A stretch of DNA of 64,000 bases from Paracoccus marcusii (lineage in GTDB: Bacteria; Pseudomonadota; Alphaproteobacteria; Rhodobacterales; Rhodobacteraceae). The number at the start of each line of letters is the position of its first letter. Within the stretch, counting starts at the first letter, position 1. Below, one piece after another: positions 1 to 11,305 of the stretch. The stretch covers positions 1,002,501 to 1,066,500 of the forward strand of contig NZ_CP117466.1 in the NCBI RefSeq assembly GCF_028621715.1, written 5' to 3'. The notes beneath the pieces are model-generated. The model did not search any database and was not told where the DNA came from. It saw only the letters and a list, made by a program, of their open reading frames with translations. The translations under genes were made by a program, and so were the position numbers.

Positions 1-50
1 TGCGGGGCGCGCGCCCTGCCGGTGCCGGTGGGCATGCGTCGCCGCGCATG

Positions 51-81
51 AAAAAGGGCCGGCACGCATCGCGGCCGGCCC
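51..81 (-). terminator. Rho-independent terminator of the outer-membrane protein gene
   Basis: Perfect 8-bp inverted repeat (GGGCCGGC at 56-63 and GCCGGCCC at 74-81, 10-nt loop). It is followed on the minus strand by a run of five T (51-55). It lies 20 bp past the stop codon of the preceding gene. Confidence 0.8.
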
Positions 82-101
82 CGTCATCCAGAGTGGTCGG
101 A

Positions 102-839
102 TCAGAAGCGGAAGTTCGCACCGATCTTGACGCAGCTCATGGTCATGCTGGCGCGGGTCGAGAGGGTGTCGATCCCATCCGAGAATTCCACCCGCTCGTT
201 GCCGAAATCGCGGTACTGGTATTCGGCGAAGATCGATGTGCGCGGGTTGATCATGCGCTCCACGCCCAAGCCGCCCGCGGCACCCGTCGCGGTGAAGCCG
301 CGCGTCTGCGAGAAGTCGCCCGTGCTCAGCGTATAGTCGAAATCACCGCGGGCGACGCCCAGGGTGCCATAGACCAGCGTCTGCGGGTTGACCGCATAGC
401 CGGTCTTGATGACCAGGGTGGCGATGTTCTTCATCTCGCTCTCGACGCGGCCCAGCAGCGGATCGCCGATGTCGATGCTTTCGTCGACCGAGCCGAACTC
501 GACGCCCAGTTCAGGACCGAAGACCCAGTTGCCGCGCTGCCAGCGATAGCCCAGCTGCAGGCCTGCGGTTGCGCCGGAGATGCCGACATCACCCAGCCCG
601 CCGATCAGGCCCACATCCTCGCCGTCGATGACCTCGGAGAAACCCACCTGATCCTCGGTGTCGAAGATATAGCCGAGCGACCCGCCCACATAGGCGCCAC
701 CCCATGCCGAGGCGATCGGCGCCACGGGTGTCACCGTCACCGGTGCCACGTCAACGACGGGCGACACCACGCCCCCGGCAAGGGCAGCGCCTGCCCCCAA
801 AACCAGGGCCGAGACGGAGGAGAGAGCAAAGAGGCGCAT
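102..839 (-). CDS. Outer-membrane beta-barrel protein (opacity/Omp25-like)
   Basis: Predicted 245-residue exported protein. The start at 839 is chosen because it gives a clear signal peptide (MRLFALSSVSALVLGAGAALA) and is preceded by AGGAG; an upstream in-frame extension lacks both. The mature part has alternating Gly/aromatic strands (GGAYVGGSLGY near residue 50, LGYRWQRGNWVFGPELG mid-protein) and ends in FRF, the terminal aromatic typical of outer-membrane barrels. Its size fits the small eight-stranded porin-like family (Omp25/OmpA-like). It is monocistronic with its own terminator. The role is inferred to be structural; no substrate can be read from the sequence. Confidence 0.8.
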   Translation of the reverse strand: MRLFALSSVSALVLGAGAALAGGVVSPVVDVAPVTVTPVAPIASAWGGAYVGGSLGYIFDTEDQVGFSEVIDGEDVGLIGGLGDVGISGATAGLQLGYRWQRGNWVFGPELGVEFGSVDESIDIGDPLLGRVESEMKNIATLVIKTGYAVNPQTLVYGTLGVARGDFDYTLSTGDFSQTRGFTATGAAGGLGVERMINPRTSIFAEYQYRDFGNERVEFSDGIDTLSTRASMTMSCVKIGANFRF

Positions 840-1012
840 GGGGGATACTCCTGAAAAGCTGGGGCGCGCCCACCGGCTGCGCCCGATCTGCAAATGATGT
901 CCGGTCAATCCAGCGCAGAGAATCGGCCCAAGATCAATTAAAACGCGCATTGGCCCCTGTCCCTGCACGCGGTGACGGGCATGGACAGTGACCTTTGGGC
1001 AACATGGGCCGT

Positions 1013-3541
<2,529 letters not shown>

Positions 3542-4183
3542 TTATGCCCGGCCTGCCCAGATCTGGCCCGCACCCAGCACCAGCCCCACGAAAATCAGCA
3601 GCCAGCCCGATGCCAGGTTCATCCGCCGCAGCCCCGCGGGGGTCGCCAGACGGGCGCGCAGCGCGGCCAAAGTGGCGCCCATGCCCAGGTTTAGCAGGAA
3701 CGGAATGGCCCCCGACATCCCCACGATCACCGCCACATCGCGCCCGGTAAGCCGCGCCACGTCGAAGAAACCGGGCAGCACGCCGACATAGAACAGCGCC
3801 GCCTTGGGGTTGCCCGCGATGGCCAGCAGGCCCGCGCTGAAGCCCGCCCACCCACCACGCCGGGTCAGGCGGCTGTCGCTGTCCACGGCCTGTCCGGCGT
3901 GGCGCAAAAGCCCGATGCCCATGCCCAGAAAGACCGCGACCGCGATCCAGCGCAGGACCGACAGCAGGGCCGCCTGATCGCCCACCAGCAGCGTCAGACC
4001 GAAGATCGCGATCAGAGGCCAGATCATGTCCCCGATCGCCACCCCAAGCGCCAGCGGCCAGACCCCCGCCCAACCGGACGACAGGCCCCGCGCCATGATC
4101 GCCACCCAGACCGGGCCGGGCGTCAGCCAGATCGCCGCCAGCGCGCCCGCATACAGCCAGATCGCCTGCACGCTCAGCGTCAT
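3542..4183 (-). CDS. LysE/RhtB-family amino-acid exporter
   Basis: 213-residue, strongly hydrophobic protein with about six membrane spans. It begins with the family signature TPGPVWVAIMARGLSSGWAG near residues 20-40, then GVAIGDMIWPL. The family exports amino acids or homoserine lactones across the inner membrane; the substrate cannot be told here. The start at 4183 makes an ATGA overlap with the recF stop, so it is translationally coupled to recF. A transporter between recF and gyrB is not part of the classical replication block and is probably a lineage-specific insertion. Confidence 0.85.
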   Translation of the reverse strand: MTLSVQAIWLYAGALAAIWLTPGPVWVAIMARGLSSGWAGVWPLALGVAIGDMIWPLIAIFGLTLLVGDQAALLSVLRWIAVAVFLGMGIGLLRHAGQAVDSDSRLTRRGGWAGFSAGLLAIAGNPKAALFYVGVLPGFFDVARLTGRDVAVIVGMSGAIPFLLNLGMGATLAALRARLATPAGLRRMNLASGWLLIFVGLVLGAGQIWAGRA

Positions 4184-5256
4184 GCGGCCTCGCATGCCGC
4201 AGAGGCGCCGTCGGTCTTGGTCACGGCCAGGCTGCGCGCGCGCGGGCCGAAGGCGTCGAACAGTTCCGGCCCCGTGCCGGTCAGCAGGGTCTGGGCGGGC
4301 AGGTCGGTGATGCGGTCGTAAAGGGCCGCGCGCCGGTCGGCGTCCAGATGCGCCGCGACCTCGTCCAGCAGCAGCAGGACCGGCTGGTCCGACAGCGCCC
4401 GCGCATTGGCCAGGATCAGCGACAGCAGCAATGCCTTCTGCTCTCCGGTCGAGGATTGGGCGGCGGGCATGTCCTGCGGTCCCCAGCTGGCGCCCAGATC
4501 GGCCCGATGCGCCCCGGTCAGCGTCCGCCCGGCGGCCATGTCGCGGTGGCGCGTCGCGGCCAGGCGCGACGCAATGCTGGCGGGATCGGCATCGTCGGCA
4601 AAGCCGTCCTGGGCCAGCAGGGTCAGGCGTGCGGCCGGAAAATCCGTGCCGCCGTCCTGCGCGGCCATGATGGCGGACAGGGCCGCCTGGCGGTTGCGGG
4701 TCAGGCCCGCGCCGGCCTCGGCCATCTGCGTCTCCAGTGCGCGGTACCAGCCGGGATCGCCGATCTGATCGCGCAGCAGGCGGTTGCGTTCACGCATGGC
4801 CTTGTCATAGGCCAGCGCCAGGTCCGCGTGGTCGGGCATCAGCGACAGGGTCACGCGGTCCAGGAACCGCCGCCGCCCTTCGGGTGCGTCCGACCACAAC
4901 CGGTCCATCGCGGGCACCAGCCAGATGACCCGCACCAGCCGGGCCAGCGCGGTCTGGGTCACGGGCTTGTCGTCCAGGATGACATGGCGGGGCTGGCCGG
5001 GGGGCGCCGCGGTCTCGACCGCGTGATCGCCAAGCGTGGCGCGGAGGCGCCAGCCCGCATCGGGGCCCATCCGCGCCTGATCGGGGGCGGCCACCGCGCG
5101 CAGTCCGCGGCCCGGCGCCAGCATGGACAGCGCTTCCAGGATGTTTGTCTTGCCGGACCCGTTCGGCCCGTGGATCGCCAGGGGGCGGGCGTCCAGCGAC
5201 AGGTCCAGCCGCGGCCAGGACCGGAACTGGGACAGCCGCAGCGCCGTCAGTGTCAC
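4180..5256 (-). CDS. recF: DNA replication and repair protein RecF
   Basis: 358-residue SMC-like ATPase that helps load RecA at single-strand gaps. Visible: Walker A GPNGSGKTN near residue 30, the ABC-type signature region STGEQKALLLSLIL near 275 and Walker B VLLLLDEVAAHLD. The start codon is GTG at 5254-5256, overlapping the dnaN stop as GTGA; translation is therefore probably coupled to dnaN. The stop overlaps the LysE-type start. Confidence 0.95.
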   Translation of the reverse strand: MTLTALRLSQFRSWPRLDLSLDARPLAIHGPNGSGKTNILEALSMLAPGRGLRAVAAPDQARMGPDAGWRLRATLGDHAVETAAPPGQPRHVILDDKPVTQTALARLVRVIWLVPAMDRLWSDAPEGRRRFLDRVTLSLMPDHADLALAYDKAMRERNRLLRDQIGDPGWYRALETQMAEAGAGLTRNRQAALSAIMAAQDGGTDFPAARLTLLAQDGFADDADPASIASRLAATRHRDMAAGRTLTGAHRADLGASWGPQDMPAAQSSTGEQKALLLSLILANARALSDQPVLLLLDEVAAHLDADRRAALYDRITDLPAQTLLTGTGPELFDAFGPRARSLAVTKTDGASAACEAA

Positions 5257-6371
5257 ACGCGCATCGGCATGACGACATAGACCGCGCTGAGATCGCTGCC
5301 CTCGCGGATCAGGGCGGCGTCGCCCGAGCCGTTGAACAGGAACACCGCATTGTCGCGATCGACCTGGCCCGCGATCTCCTGCAGGTACTTGGCGTTGAAG
5401 CCGATCTCCAGCGGCTCGTCGGCATAGGCCACGATCAACTCCTCCTCGGCGGCGCCGGCATCGGGGGCGTTGACCGACAGGACCAGCCGGTCCGCGTCCA
5501 GCGACAGCTTGACCGCGCGCGAACGTTCGCTGCTGACGGTCGCCACGCGGTCGACCGCGCGGGCAAAGTCGGCGGCGTCCACCTCCAGCTTGCGGGCGTT
5601 GCCCTGCGGGATCACGCGGCTGTAATCGGGGAAGGTCCCGTCGATGACCTTGGAGGTCAGCGTGATCGTGGGCGTGGCAAAGCGGACCTTGGTCTCGCTG
5701 ACCGACACGGCGATCTCGGCCTCGTCGTCGTCCAGAAGCTTGCGCAGCTCTCCGACGGTCTTGCGGGGCACGATCACGCCGGGCATCGCATCCGCGTTCG
5801 CGGGCAGGGGCGCGTCGATCCGGGCCAGGCGGTGCCCGTCGGTCGCCACGCAGCGCAGGACGGGGCCGTCCTCGGACTGGGCCACGTGCATGTAGACGCC
5901 ATTCAGATAGTACCGCGTCTCCTCGGTCGAGATCGCGAATTTCGACTTGTCGAACAGCCGGCGCAGCACCGATGCGGGCGCCTTGAAGTTCGCGCTGTAT
6001 TCGCTGGTGGCCATGACCGGGAAATCGGCCCGCGGCAGGGTCGCCAGGCTGAAGGACGACCGCCCGGCCTGGACCGACAGCCGCCCCGAGGCGTCGTCGC
6101 TGGCCAGCTGGACCAGGGCGCCGTCGGGCAGCTTGCGCGCGATCTCGTTCAGCATCACGGCGCTGACGGTGGTGGCGCCGGGGCGTTCGACCTGGGCCAC
6201 GGCCCGGTCCACGACCTCGGTGTCCAGGTCGGTGGCCCGGAAGCTGACGCCTTCGGGGGTGGCCTCGATCAGCACGTTGGCCAGGATCGGGATGGTGTTG
6301 CGGCGTTCCACGACCGACTGGGCCTGCGACACGGCCTTGACCAGAACGGCGCGCTCGATCGAGAATTTCAT
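5253..6371 (-). CDS. dnaN: DNA polymerase III sliding clamp (beta subunit)
   Basis: 372-residue processivity clamp with the three repeated clamp domains. It begins MKFSIERAVLVKAVSQAQSVVERRNTIPIL and ends with the conserved AVYVVMPMRV, the region that carries the partner-binding pocket. The start at 6371 is preferred to the ATG 18 bp upstream because MKF is the family start. It lies 84 bp downstream of dnaA and overlaps recF by 4 bp. Confidence 0.97.
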   Translation of the reverse strand: MKFSIERAVLVKAVSQAQSVVERRNTIPILANVLIEATPEGVSFRATDLDTEVVDRAVAQVERPGATTVSAVMLNEIARKLPDGALVQLASDDASGRLSVQAGRSSFSLATLPRADFPVMATSEYSANFKAPASVLRRLFDKSKFAISTEETRYYLNGVYMHVAQSEDGPVLRCVATDGHRLARIDAPLPANADAMPGVIVPRKTVGELRKLLDDDEAEIAVSVSETKVRFATPTITLTSKVIDGTFPDYSRVIPQGNARKLEVDAADFARAVDRVATVSSERSRAVKLSLDADRLVLSVNAPDAGAAEEELIVAYADEPLEIGFNAKYLQEIAGQVDRDNAVFLFNGSGDAALIREGSDLSAVYVVMPMRV

Positions 6372-6455
6372 CAGTTTCCCCTGTCCCATGGCTCTGCGGC
6401 CCCTGCCGGACCTGATGTGTAGCCGCCCGCGCGGGCAGTCACAAGATTTTCGTGA

Positions 6456-7817
6456 TCAGGCTTCCAGCATCCGCTTCAGCACGGCGATGTCCTCGACCAT
6501 GGCGCTGTCCTCGACCAAGAGCTCCTCGATCTTGCGCACGCCGTGCATGATCGTGGTGTGGTCGCGTCCGCCGAAGCGGCGGCCGATCTCGGGGAGGGAG
6601 CGGCTGGTCAGCTGCTTGGACAGGTACATCGCGATCTGGCGGGGCCGGGCGACGTTGCGGGCGCGTTTCGGACCCATCATGTCGGCCAGGCGGATGTTGT
6701 AATGCTCGGCCACCTTGCGCTGGATGTCGTCGATGTTGATCTTGCGGTCGTTGGTCCGCAGGATGTCGGCCAGGCATTCCTGCGCCACCTCCAGCGTGAT
6801 CTCGCGGCGCAACAGGCTTGCATGCGCGAACAGGCGCTGCAGCGCACCTTCCAGGACACGGACGTTGGTGGTGATGCGATGCGCCAGGAACTCCAGCACC
6901 CCCGCGCCGATCTCCAGGTCGGGCTGCTGGGCGCGAAAGGCCTGCGTCTTGGACTGCAGGATGCCCAGGCGCAGCTCATACGTCGTCGGGTGCAGGTCCA
7001 CGATCAGGCCGCAGGACAGGCGCGACTTGATGCGTTCCTCAAGGCCCTTGATCTCGGCGGGCGCGCGGTCGGCCGAGATCACGATCTGCTTGCCCTGGTC
7101 GACCAGCGCGTTGAACGTGTGGAAGAATTCCTCTTGGGTGCTGTCCTTGCCGGCGATGAACTGCACGTCGTCGACCATCAGCATGTTCACGTTCCGGAAC
7201 ATGCTCTTGAAGTCCATGATCGAGCTTTCGCGCAGCGCCTGCACGAAGCGGTACATGAACTGTTCGGCCGACAGGTACAGGACCTGCGCCGACGGGTGGC
7301 GCGCCTGATAGTCATGCGCGATGGCGTGCATCAGGTGCGTCTTGCCCAGGCCCACGCCGCCATAGAGGAACAGCGGGTTGAAACCCACGGGCCCCCCCTC
7401 GGCCACGCGGCGGGCGGCGGCATGGGCCAGCTCGTTCGGCTTGCCGACGATGAAGTTCCCGAAGGTGAAGCGGCTGTCCAGCGGCGCGCCCAGATCGGTG
7501 CGGGCGGCGCGGGTGGTCGGCGCCTCGGCCGGCTGGCCCGCGGGGGCCGTGGCCTGGGCCGAGGGGCGCGCCGCGGCGCTGCCCACGTCAAAGCGCAGAC
7601 GCTCGACCGGGGCGCCGTGGCGGGTCAACACCGCCATGATGTCCTTGGCAAAGTGACGCCCGACCCAGTCAGAGATGAAGCGCGTCGGGCTGACGAATCG
7701 CGCGGCCCCGTCGTCGATCGCCATCAGGCGCAGCGGCTTGATCCAGTGGTTGTAGTTGTTCGGCCCCACGCTCTGTTCCAGCTCGGCGCATGCCTGACCC
7801 CAGATCTTGTCCATCAT
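6456..7817 (-). CDS. dnaA: Chromosomal replication initiator DnaA
   Basis: 453-residue AAA+ initiator. Domain I (about 1-90) carries the WGQACAELE segment; a proline/alanine-rich linker follows (about 95-125). Domain III has Walker A GGVGLGKTH near 152 and Walker B MLMVDDVQFIAG near 215. Domain IV has the DNA-binding signature GGRDHTTIMHGVRKIEEL near 415-432. Tandem ATGs at 7815-7817 and 7812-7814 leave the start uncertain by one codon. A 543-bp gap with origin-like features lies directly upstream. Confidence 0.98.
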   Translation of the reverse strand: MMDKIWGQACAELEQSVGPNNYNHWIKPLRLMAIDDGAARFVSPTRFISDWVGRHFAKDIMAVLTRHGAPVERLRFDVGSAAARPSAQATAPAGQPAEAPTTRAARTDLGAPLDSRFTFGNFIVGKPNELAHAAARRVAEGGPVGFNPLFLYGGVGLGKTHLMHAIAHDYQARHPSAQVLYLSAEQFMYRFVQALRESSIMDFKSMFRNVNMLMVDDVQFIAGKDSTQEEFFHTFNALVDQGKQIVISADRAPAEIKGLEERIKSRLSCGLIVDLHPTTYELRLGILQSKTQAFRAQQPDLEIGAGVLEFLAHRITTNVRVLEGALQRLFAHASLLRREITLEVAQECLADILRTNDRKINIDDIQRKVAEHYNIRLADMMGPKRARNVARPRQIAMYLSKQLTSRSLPEIGRRFGGRDHTTIMHGVRKIEELLVEDSAMVEDIAVLKRMLEA

Positions 7818-8261
7818 CGTCCCGTTTCCCGTCTGTCCCCAATCCCCGCCGGTTGATCCGACGGGACAGAATTCACGTCATCCGGGTGGCACGCAAAAAC
7901 GCTGCCCCCGCGACCGCGAACGCGGTCGATCAAGGGGCATCAGCCCGTTTTCGGTCCTGGACACAGGTCCCCGGACACCCGGTGGCAGCCGGATGTCGTG
8001 AACCCGAAGGCGGAAGAGGTGTTCTTCGCGGCCCGGCCGTCGTCCCGGACGGATCCGAAGATCTGTCCACAGGGCCCGGCCCGTCCCCAAGCGACGTGAA
8101 TCGCAAGGAGGAAACTAGCCCCAGCTTGTGGATAGCTGCAACCGAACTCTGCGCTTGACAGCAACTTGGTCCAAGCGAATCTGCGATGCCTTTGACTCGA
8201 TTAACAATTTTCTGAATTGCTTGAATTCGTTCGATTTTTCAAAATGTCGCAGGTGCAGAAA
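7818..8261. other. dnaA upstream region, candidate oriC
   Basis: Non-coding gap between dnaA and the rpsT terminator. It holds a near-consensus DnaA box at 8127-8135 (CTATCCACA on the minus strand, 8/9 to TTATCCACA) and a weaker one at 8063-8071 (CTGTCCACA, 7/9). There is an AT-rich stretch at about 8199-8250 with two adjacent 9-mers (TGAATTGCT 8213-8221, TGAATTCGT 8222-8230). Three GANTC sites, the CcrM methylation target in alphaproteobacteria, lie at 8098-8102, 8177-8181 and 8194-8198. A perfect 8-bp palindrome CGACCGCG-AA-CGCGGTCG is at 7911-7928. Origin function is inference. Confidence 0.5.
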
Positions 8262-8297
8262 CGCAAATCGGGCGCAGGGCTTTCGCCTGCACCCGAT
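8262..8297 (-). terminator. rpsT terminator
   Basis: 12-bp stem (8267-8278 with 8286-8297, one G-U pair on the minus-strand RNA) around a 7-nt loop. It is followed on the minus strand by a T-rich tail beginning TTTGCGTTTCTG. It lies 63 bp past the rpsT stop. Confidence 0.75.
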
Positions 8298-8360
8298 GCT
8301 GTATTCCGGTTCCCTGAAGGGCGTGGAACGCGTGTCTCAGGGCCCCGTGGGGCCTGTGGA

Positions 8361-8630
8361 TCAGTTGGCCGACAGCGCCTTCACGCGGGCCGCCAGACGC
8401 GAGATCTTGCGCGACGCGGTGTTCTTGTGCACGACGCCCTTGGTCACGCCGCGCATCAGTTCGGGCTGCGCGGTCTTCAGCGCCAGCGCGGCCGCATCGG
8501 CATTGCCCGAGGCGATGGCCTCTTCGACCTTGCGGATATAGGTGCGGATGCGCGAACGGCGGGCCTTGTTGACGTCAGTGCGACGTTCGATCTGGCGGGC
8601 GCGTTTCTTGGACTGGGGCGTGTTGGCCAT
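8361..8630 (-). CDS. rpsT: 30S ribosomal protein S20
   Basis: 89-residue basic helical protein, the normal S20 length. It begins [21 protein letters not shown] and has the conserved [23 protein letters not shown]-terminus. It binds 16S rRNA early in small-subunit assembly. AGGAAG precedes the start. Its position next to dnaA is common in alphaproteobacteria. Confidence 0.97.
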   Translation of the reverse strand: MANTPQSKKRARQIERRTDVNKARRSRIRTYIRKVEEAIASGNADAAALALKTAQPELMRGVTKGVVHKNTASRKISRLAARVKALSAN

Positions 8631-8692
8631 GGGTGTCTTCCTATCGGGTCAGTTGCATGTCTAAATTTCGAACGTGCAAAAGCCCCATGGCG

Positions 8693-8711
8693 CCGTCCCT
8701 GTTCGGGACGG
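8693..8711 (-). other. Stem-loop in the rpsT leader
   Basis: Perfect 7-bp inverted repeat CCGTCCC (8693-8699) and GGGACGG (8705-8711) with a 5-nt loop, about 65 bp upstream of the rpsT start. It could be a weak terminator for the enoyl-CoA hydratase gene or part of the rpsT leader. No T-tract follows directly. Confidence 0.35.
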
Positions 8712-8787
8712 ACATGATTCTTGCCAAAGCGGGCCCACACGCATGTAAGTCGGGGCGTATAGGCCAGCCTTGCCGAAAAGAAAACCC

Positions 8788-9564
8788 TTATCTGTCGCGG
8801 AACTGCGCCTCGCGCTTTTCCAGGAAGGCGGCCATGCCCTCCTTCTGGTCCTCGGTCGCGAACAGCGCATGGAAGGACCGGCGCTCGAACAGCAGACCCT
8901 CGCGCAGCGTCGTCTCATAGGCGCGGTTCACGGCCTCCTTGACGGTCTTGGTCGCGATCTGGGACTTCTCGGCGATCTTGCGCGCGGCGGCCATCGCCTC
9001 GGGAATCAGCTTGGGGGTGGGCACGACGCGGCTGACCAGACCGGACCGCTCGGCCTCTGCGGCGTCCATGAAGCGGCCGGTCAGGTTCATGTCCATCGCC
9101 TTGGACTTGCCCACGAACCGCGTCAGGCGCTGCGTGCCGCCGATGCCCGCGACGACGCCCAGGTTGATCTCGGGCTGGCCGAACTTGGCGTTCTCGGCGC
9201 AGATGATGAAGTCGCAGACCATCGCCAGTTCGCATCCGCCGCCCAAGGCGTATCCGCTGACGGCGGCGATGATCGGCTTGCGGACCCGGGTGATCGCCTC
9301 GATCTGGGCGCCGAACAGGTCGGATTCGTAGACCTCGACGAAGGTCTTGGTCGACATCTCCTTGATGTCGGCGCCGGCGGCAAAGGCCTTTTCGCTGCCG
9401 GTCAGGACGATGCAGCGGACCTTGTCGTTGCGGTCGGCATCCGACAGCGCGGCCGACAGCTCGTCCAGAAGCGTGGCGTTCAGCGCGTTCAGCGCCTCGG
9501 GGCGGTTCAGCCGGATCAGGGCGACCTCGTCCTCGATCTCCACGATGATGGTTTCATAAGCCAT
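8788..9564 (-). CDS. Enoyl-CoA hydratase (crotonase family)
   Basis: 258-residue crotonase-fold protein, the usual length. It probably hydrates trans-2-enoyl-CoA to 3-hydroxyacyl-CoA in fatty-acid or amino-acid breakdown. Visible: [12 protein letters not shown] near 18-29, the oxyanion-hole segment [15 protein letters not shown] near 56-70, [11 protein letters not shown] near 107-117 with one catalytic Glu, and [17 protein letters not shown] near 132-148 with the second Glu. Both catalytic acids are present, so hydratase rather than isomerase activity is likely. The chain-length preference is not readable. It stands alone between rpsT and mutM. Confidence 0.92.
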   Translation of the reverse strand: MAYETIIVEIEDEVALIRLNRPEALNALNATLLDELSAALSDADRNDKVRCIVLTGSEKAFAAGADIKEMSTKTFVEVYESDLFGAQIEAITRVRKPIIAAVSGYALGGGCELAMVCDFIICAENAKFGQPEINLGVVAGIGGTQRLTRFVGKSKAMDMNLTGRFMDAAEAERSGLVSRVVPTPKLIPEAMAAARKIAEKSQIATKTVKEAVNRAYETTLREGLLFERRSFHALFATEDQKEGMAAFLEKREAQFRDR

Positions 9565-9633
9565 AGGCTTGGACCTCGTTGGCAGATTGCGTGGCCCCCG
9601 TCCTAGCAGAGGCCCGCGCAGTCGTCCAATCGT

Positions 9634-10479
9634 TCACCTCTGGCAGGCGGGACAGTAGAAGGACGACCGCCCCGATTGCACGATCCGCGCGATGGTGCCG
9701 CCGCATCCGTCCCGCAGGCAGGGCTGGCCCGCCCGGTCATAGACACGGAAGCTGTGCTGGAAATAGCCTAGCTCTCCGCTGGCCTGCCGGTGATCGCGCA
9801 GGCTGGACCCGCCCGCGGCGATCGCGTCGGTCAGCACGTCGCGGACATGGCCCACCAGCACCGCGATGCGTGCGGCCCCGATCCGTCCCGCCGCCCGGCG
9901 CGGATCGATGCCTGCGCGCCACAGCGATTCGCTGACATAGATGTTGCCCAGCCCCGCGACGATGCGCTGATCCAGCAGCGCTTGTTTCACCGGCACCCGC
10001 CGACCGGCAAAGGCCGCCTGCAGATAGGCGGGCGTGAAGACCGGGTCGAAGGGTTCCGGGCCCAGATGGTCCAGCAGGGGATGGGACGCGCCCTCGCGGA
10101 TCAGGTCGACCATGCCGAACCGTCGGGCGTCGTTGAAGGTGACGGTCGTGCCCGCATCCGTGGTCAGCACGACATGGTCGTGGCGTGCATGGATGCCTGG
10201 ATCGCGGTGGAACCCCGCCAGGCCCGCACCTTCGACCAGCATGCGGCCGGACATGCCTAGGTGCCACAGGACCGTGCCGCGCCCTTCCAGGTCGGCCAGC
10301 AGGTATTTCGACCGCCGCCGCAGCGCGGTGACGGTGGCGCCCGTCAGCACCTGCATCAGGTCCACCGGCAGGGGCCAGCGCAGGTCGGGGCGGTTGATCT
10401 GGACGCGGGCGATGCGCGCGCCTTCCAGATGGGGCAGCAGGCCGCGGCGAACGGTCTCGACTTCCGGCAGTTCTGGCAA
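9634..10479 (-). CDS. mutM: Formamidopyrimidine-DNA glycosylase
   Basis: Base-excision enzyme that removes 8-oxoguanine and formamidopyrimidines. The start is TTG at 10477-10479, preceded by AAAGGA: only this gives the N-terminal PELPEVE in which Pro2 is the nucleophile and Glu3 the acid. The product is 281 residues. The C-terminus carries the zinc finger [17 protein letters not shown] followed by CPACQR. It diverges from ubiE with 75 bp between the start codons. The much longer open frame upstream is an artefact of reading antisense to ubiE. Confidence 0.95.
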   Translation of the reverse strand: MPELPEVETVRRGLLPHLEGARIARVQINRPDLRWPLPVDLMQVLTGATVTALRRRSKYLLADLEGRGTVLWHLGMSGRMLVEGAGLAGFHRDPGIHARHDHVVLTTDAGTTVTFNDARRFGMVDLIREGASHPLLDHLGPEPFDPVFTPAYLQAAFAGRRVPVKQALLDQRIVAGLGNIYVSESLWRAGIDPRRAAGRIGAARIAVLVGHVRDVLTDAIAAGGSSLRDHRQASGELGYFQHSFRVYDRAGQPCLRDGCGGTIARIVQSGRSSFYCPACQR

Positions 10480-10554
10480 TCGGGTTCCTTTCGTCGCATT
10501 GTGCGCGCGGCACGCCGGACCTATCTGGCAATGGAACAGGCAAACGGCAAGCGC

Positions 10555-11301
10555 ATGACGGACAGCAAGACGACCCATTTCGGCTTTCGGACCGTGGACG
10601 AGGATCAGAAGGCCGGTATGGTCCATCAGGTCTTCTCCTCGGTCGCGTCGAAATACGACGTGATGAACGACCTGATGAGCGTGGGCATCCACCGCGTCTG
10701 GAAGACCGCAATGATGGACTGGCTGGCGCCGCGTGACGGACAGCACCTGCTGGACGTGGCGGGCGGCACGGGCGACGTGGCATTCCGGTTCCTGGACCGG
10801 GCGCCGGGCGCGCGGGTCACCGTCTGCGACATGACCGAATCCATGCTGGTCGAGGGGCGCAAGCGTGCCGATGCCGTCGACAAGGCGGACCGGCTGGCCT
10901 GGGTCACGGGCGACGCGATGGCGCTTCCGTTTGCCGACAACAGCTTCGACCGCTACACGATCAGCTTCGGCATCCGCAACGTGACGCGCATTCCCGATGC
11001 ACTGGCCGAGGCGTACCGCGTGCTGAGGCCAGGCGGCCGCCTGATGGTGCTGGAGTTCAGCCAGATCCCGGTGCCGGCGATGCAATGGGCCTATGACCGC
11101 TACAGCTTCAACGTGATCCCGGCGATGGGGCAGGCAGTAACGGGTGATCGCGACAGCTATCAATACCTGGTCGAATCGATCCGCAAGTTTCCCGACCAGG
11201 ACAGTTTTGCCGCCCTGATCCGTGACGCGGGATTTGACCGGGTGCAGTGGCGCAATCTGTCGATGGGCATCGCCGCCCTGCATTCCGGCTGGAAATTGTA
11301 G
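10555..11301 (+). CDS. ubiE: Ubiquinone/menaquinone C-methyltransferase UbiE
   Basis: 248-residue SAM-dependent methyltransferase for the C-methylation step of ubiquinone synthesis. It begins [19 protein letters not shown], with the family block [27 protein letters not shown] motif [16 protein letters not shown] near 65, and [32 protein letters not shown]. An ATG 24 bp upstream is possible but lies outside the conserved region. It is followed 4 bp later by ubiB, forming a quinone operon. Confidence 0.96.
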   Translation: MTDSKTTHFGFRTVDEDQKAGMVHQVFSSVASKYDVMNDLMSVGIHRVWKTAMMDWLAPRDGQHLLDVAGGTGDVAFRFLDRAPGARVTVCDMTESMLVEGRKRADAVDKADRLAWVTGDAMALPFADNSFDRYTISFGIRNVTRIPDALAEAYRVLRPGGRLMVLEFSQIPVPAMQWAYDRYSFNVIPAMGQAVTGDRDSYQYLVESIRKFPDQDSFAALIRDAGFDRVQWRNLSMGIAALHSGWKL

Positions 11302-11305
11302 GCAT

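Noticed and set aside
4348-5280. 310-residue plus-strand frame opposite recF
   Set aside because: Antisense to a clearly conserved gene; composition is Gln/Arg/Gly-rich noise.
8355-8363. Third DnaA-box-like 9-mer TGATCCACA (minus)
   Set aside because: Two mismatches and it overlaps the rpsT stop codon.
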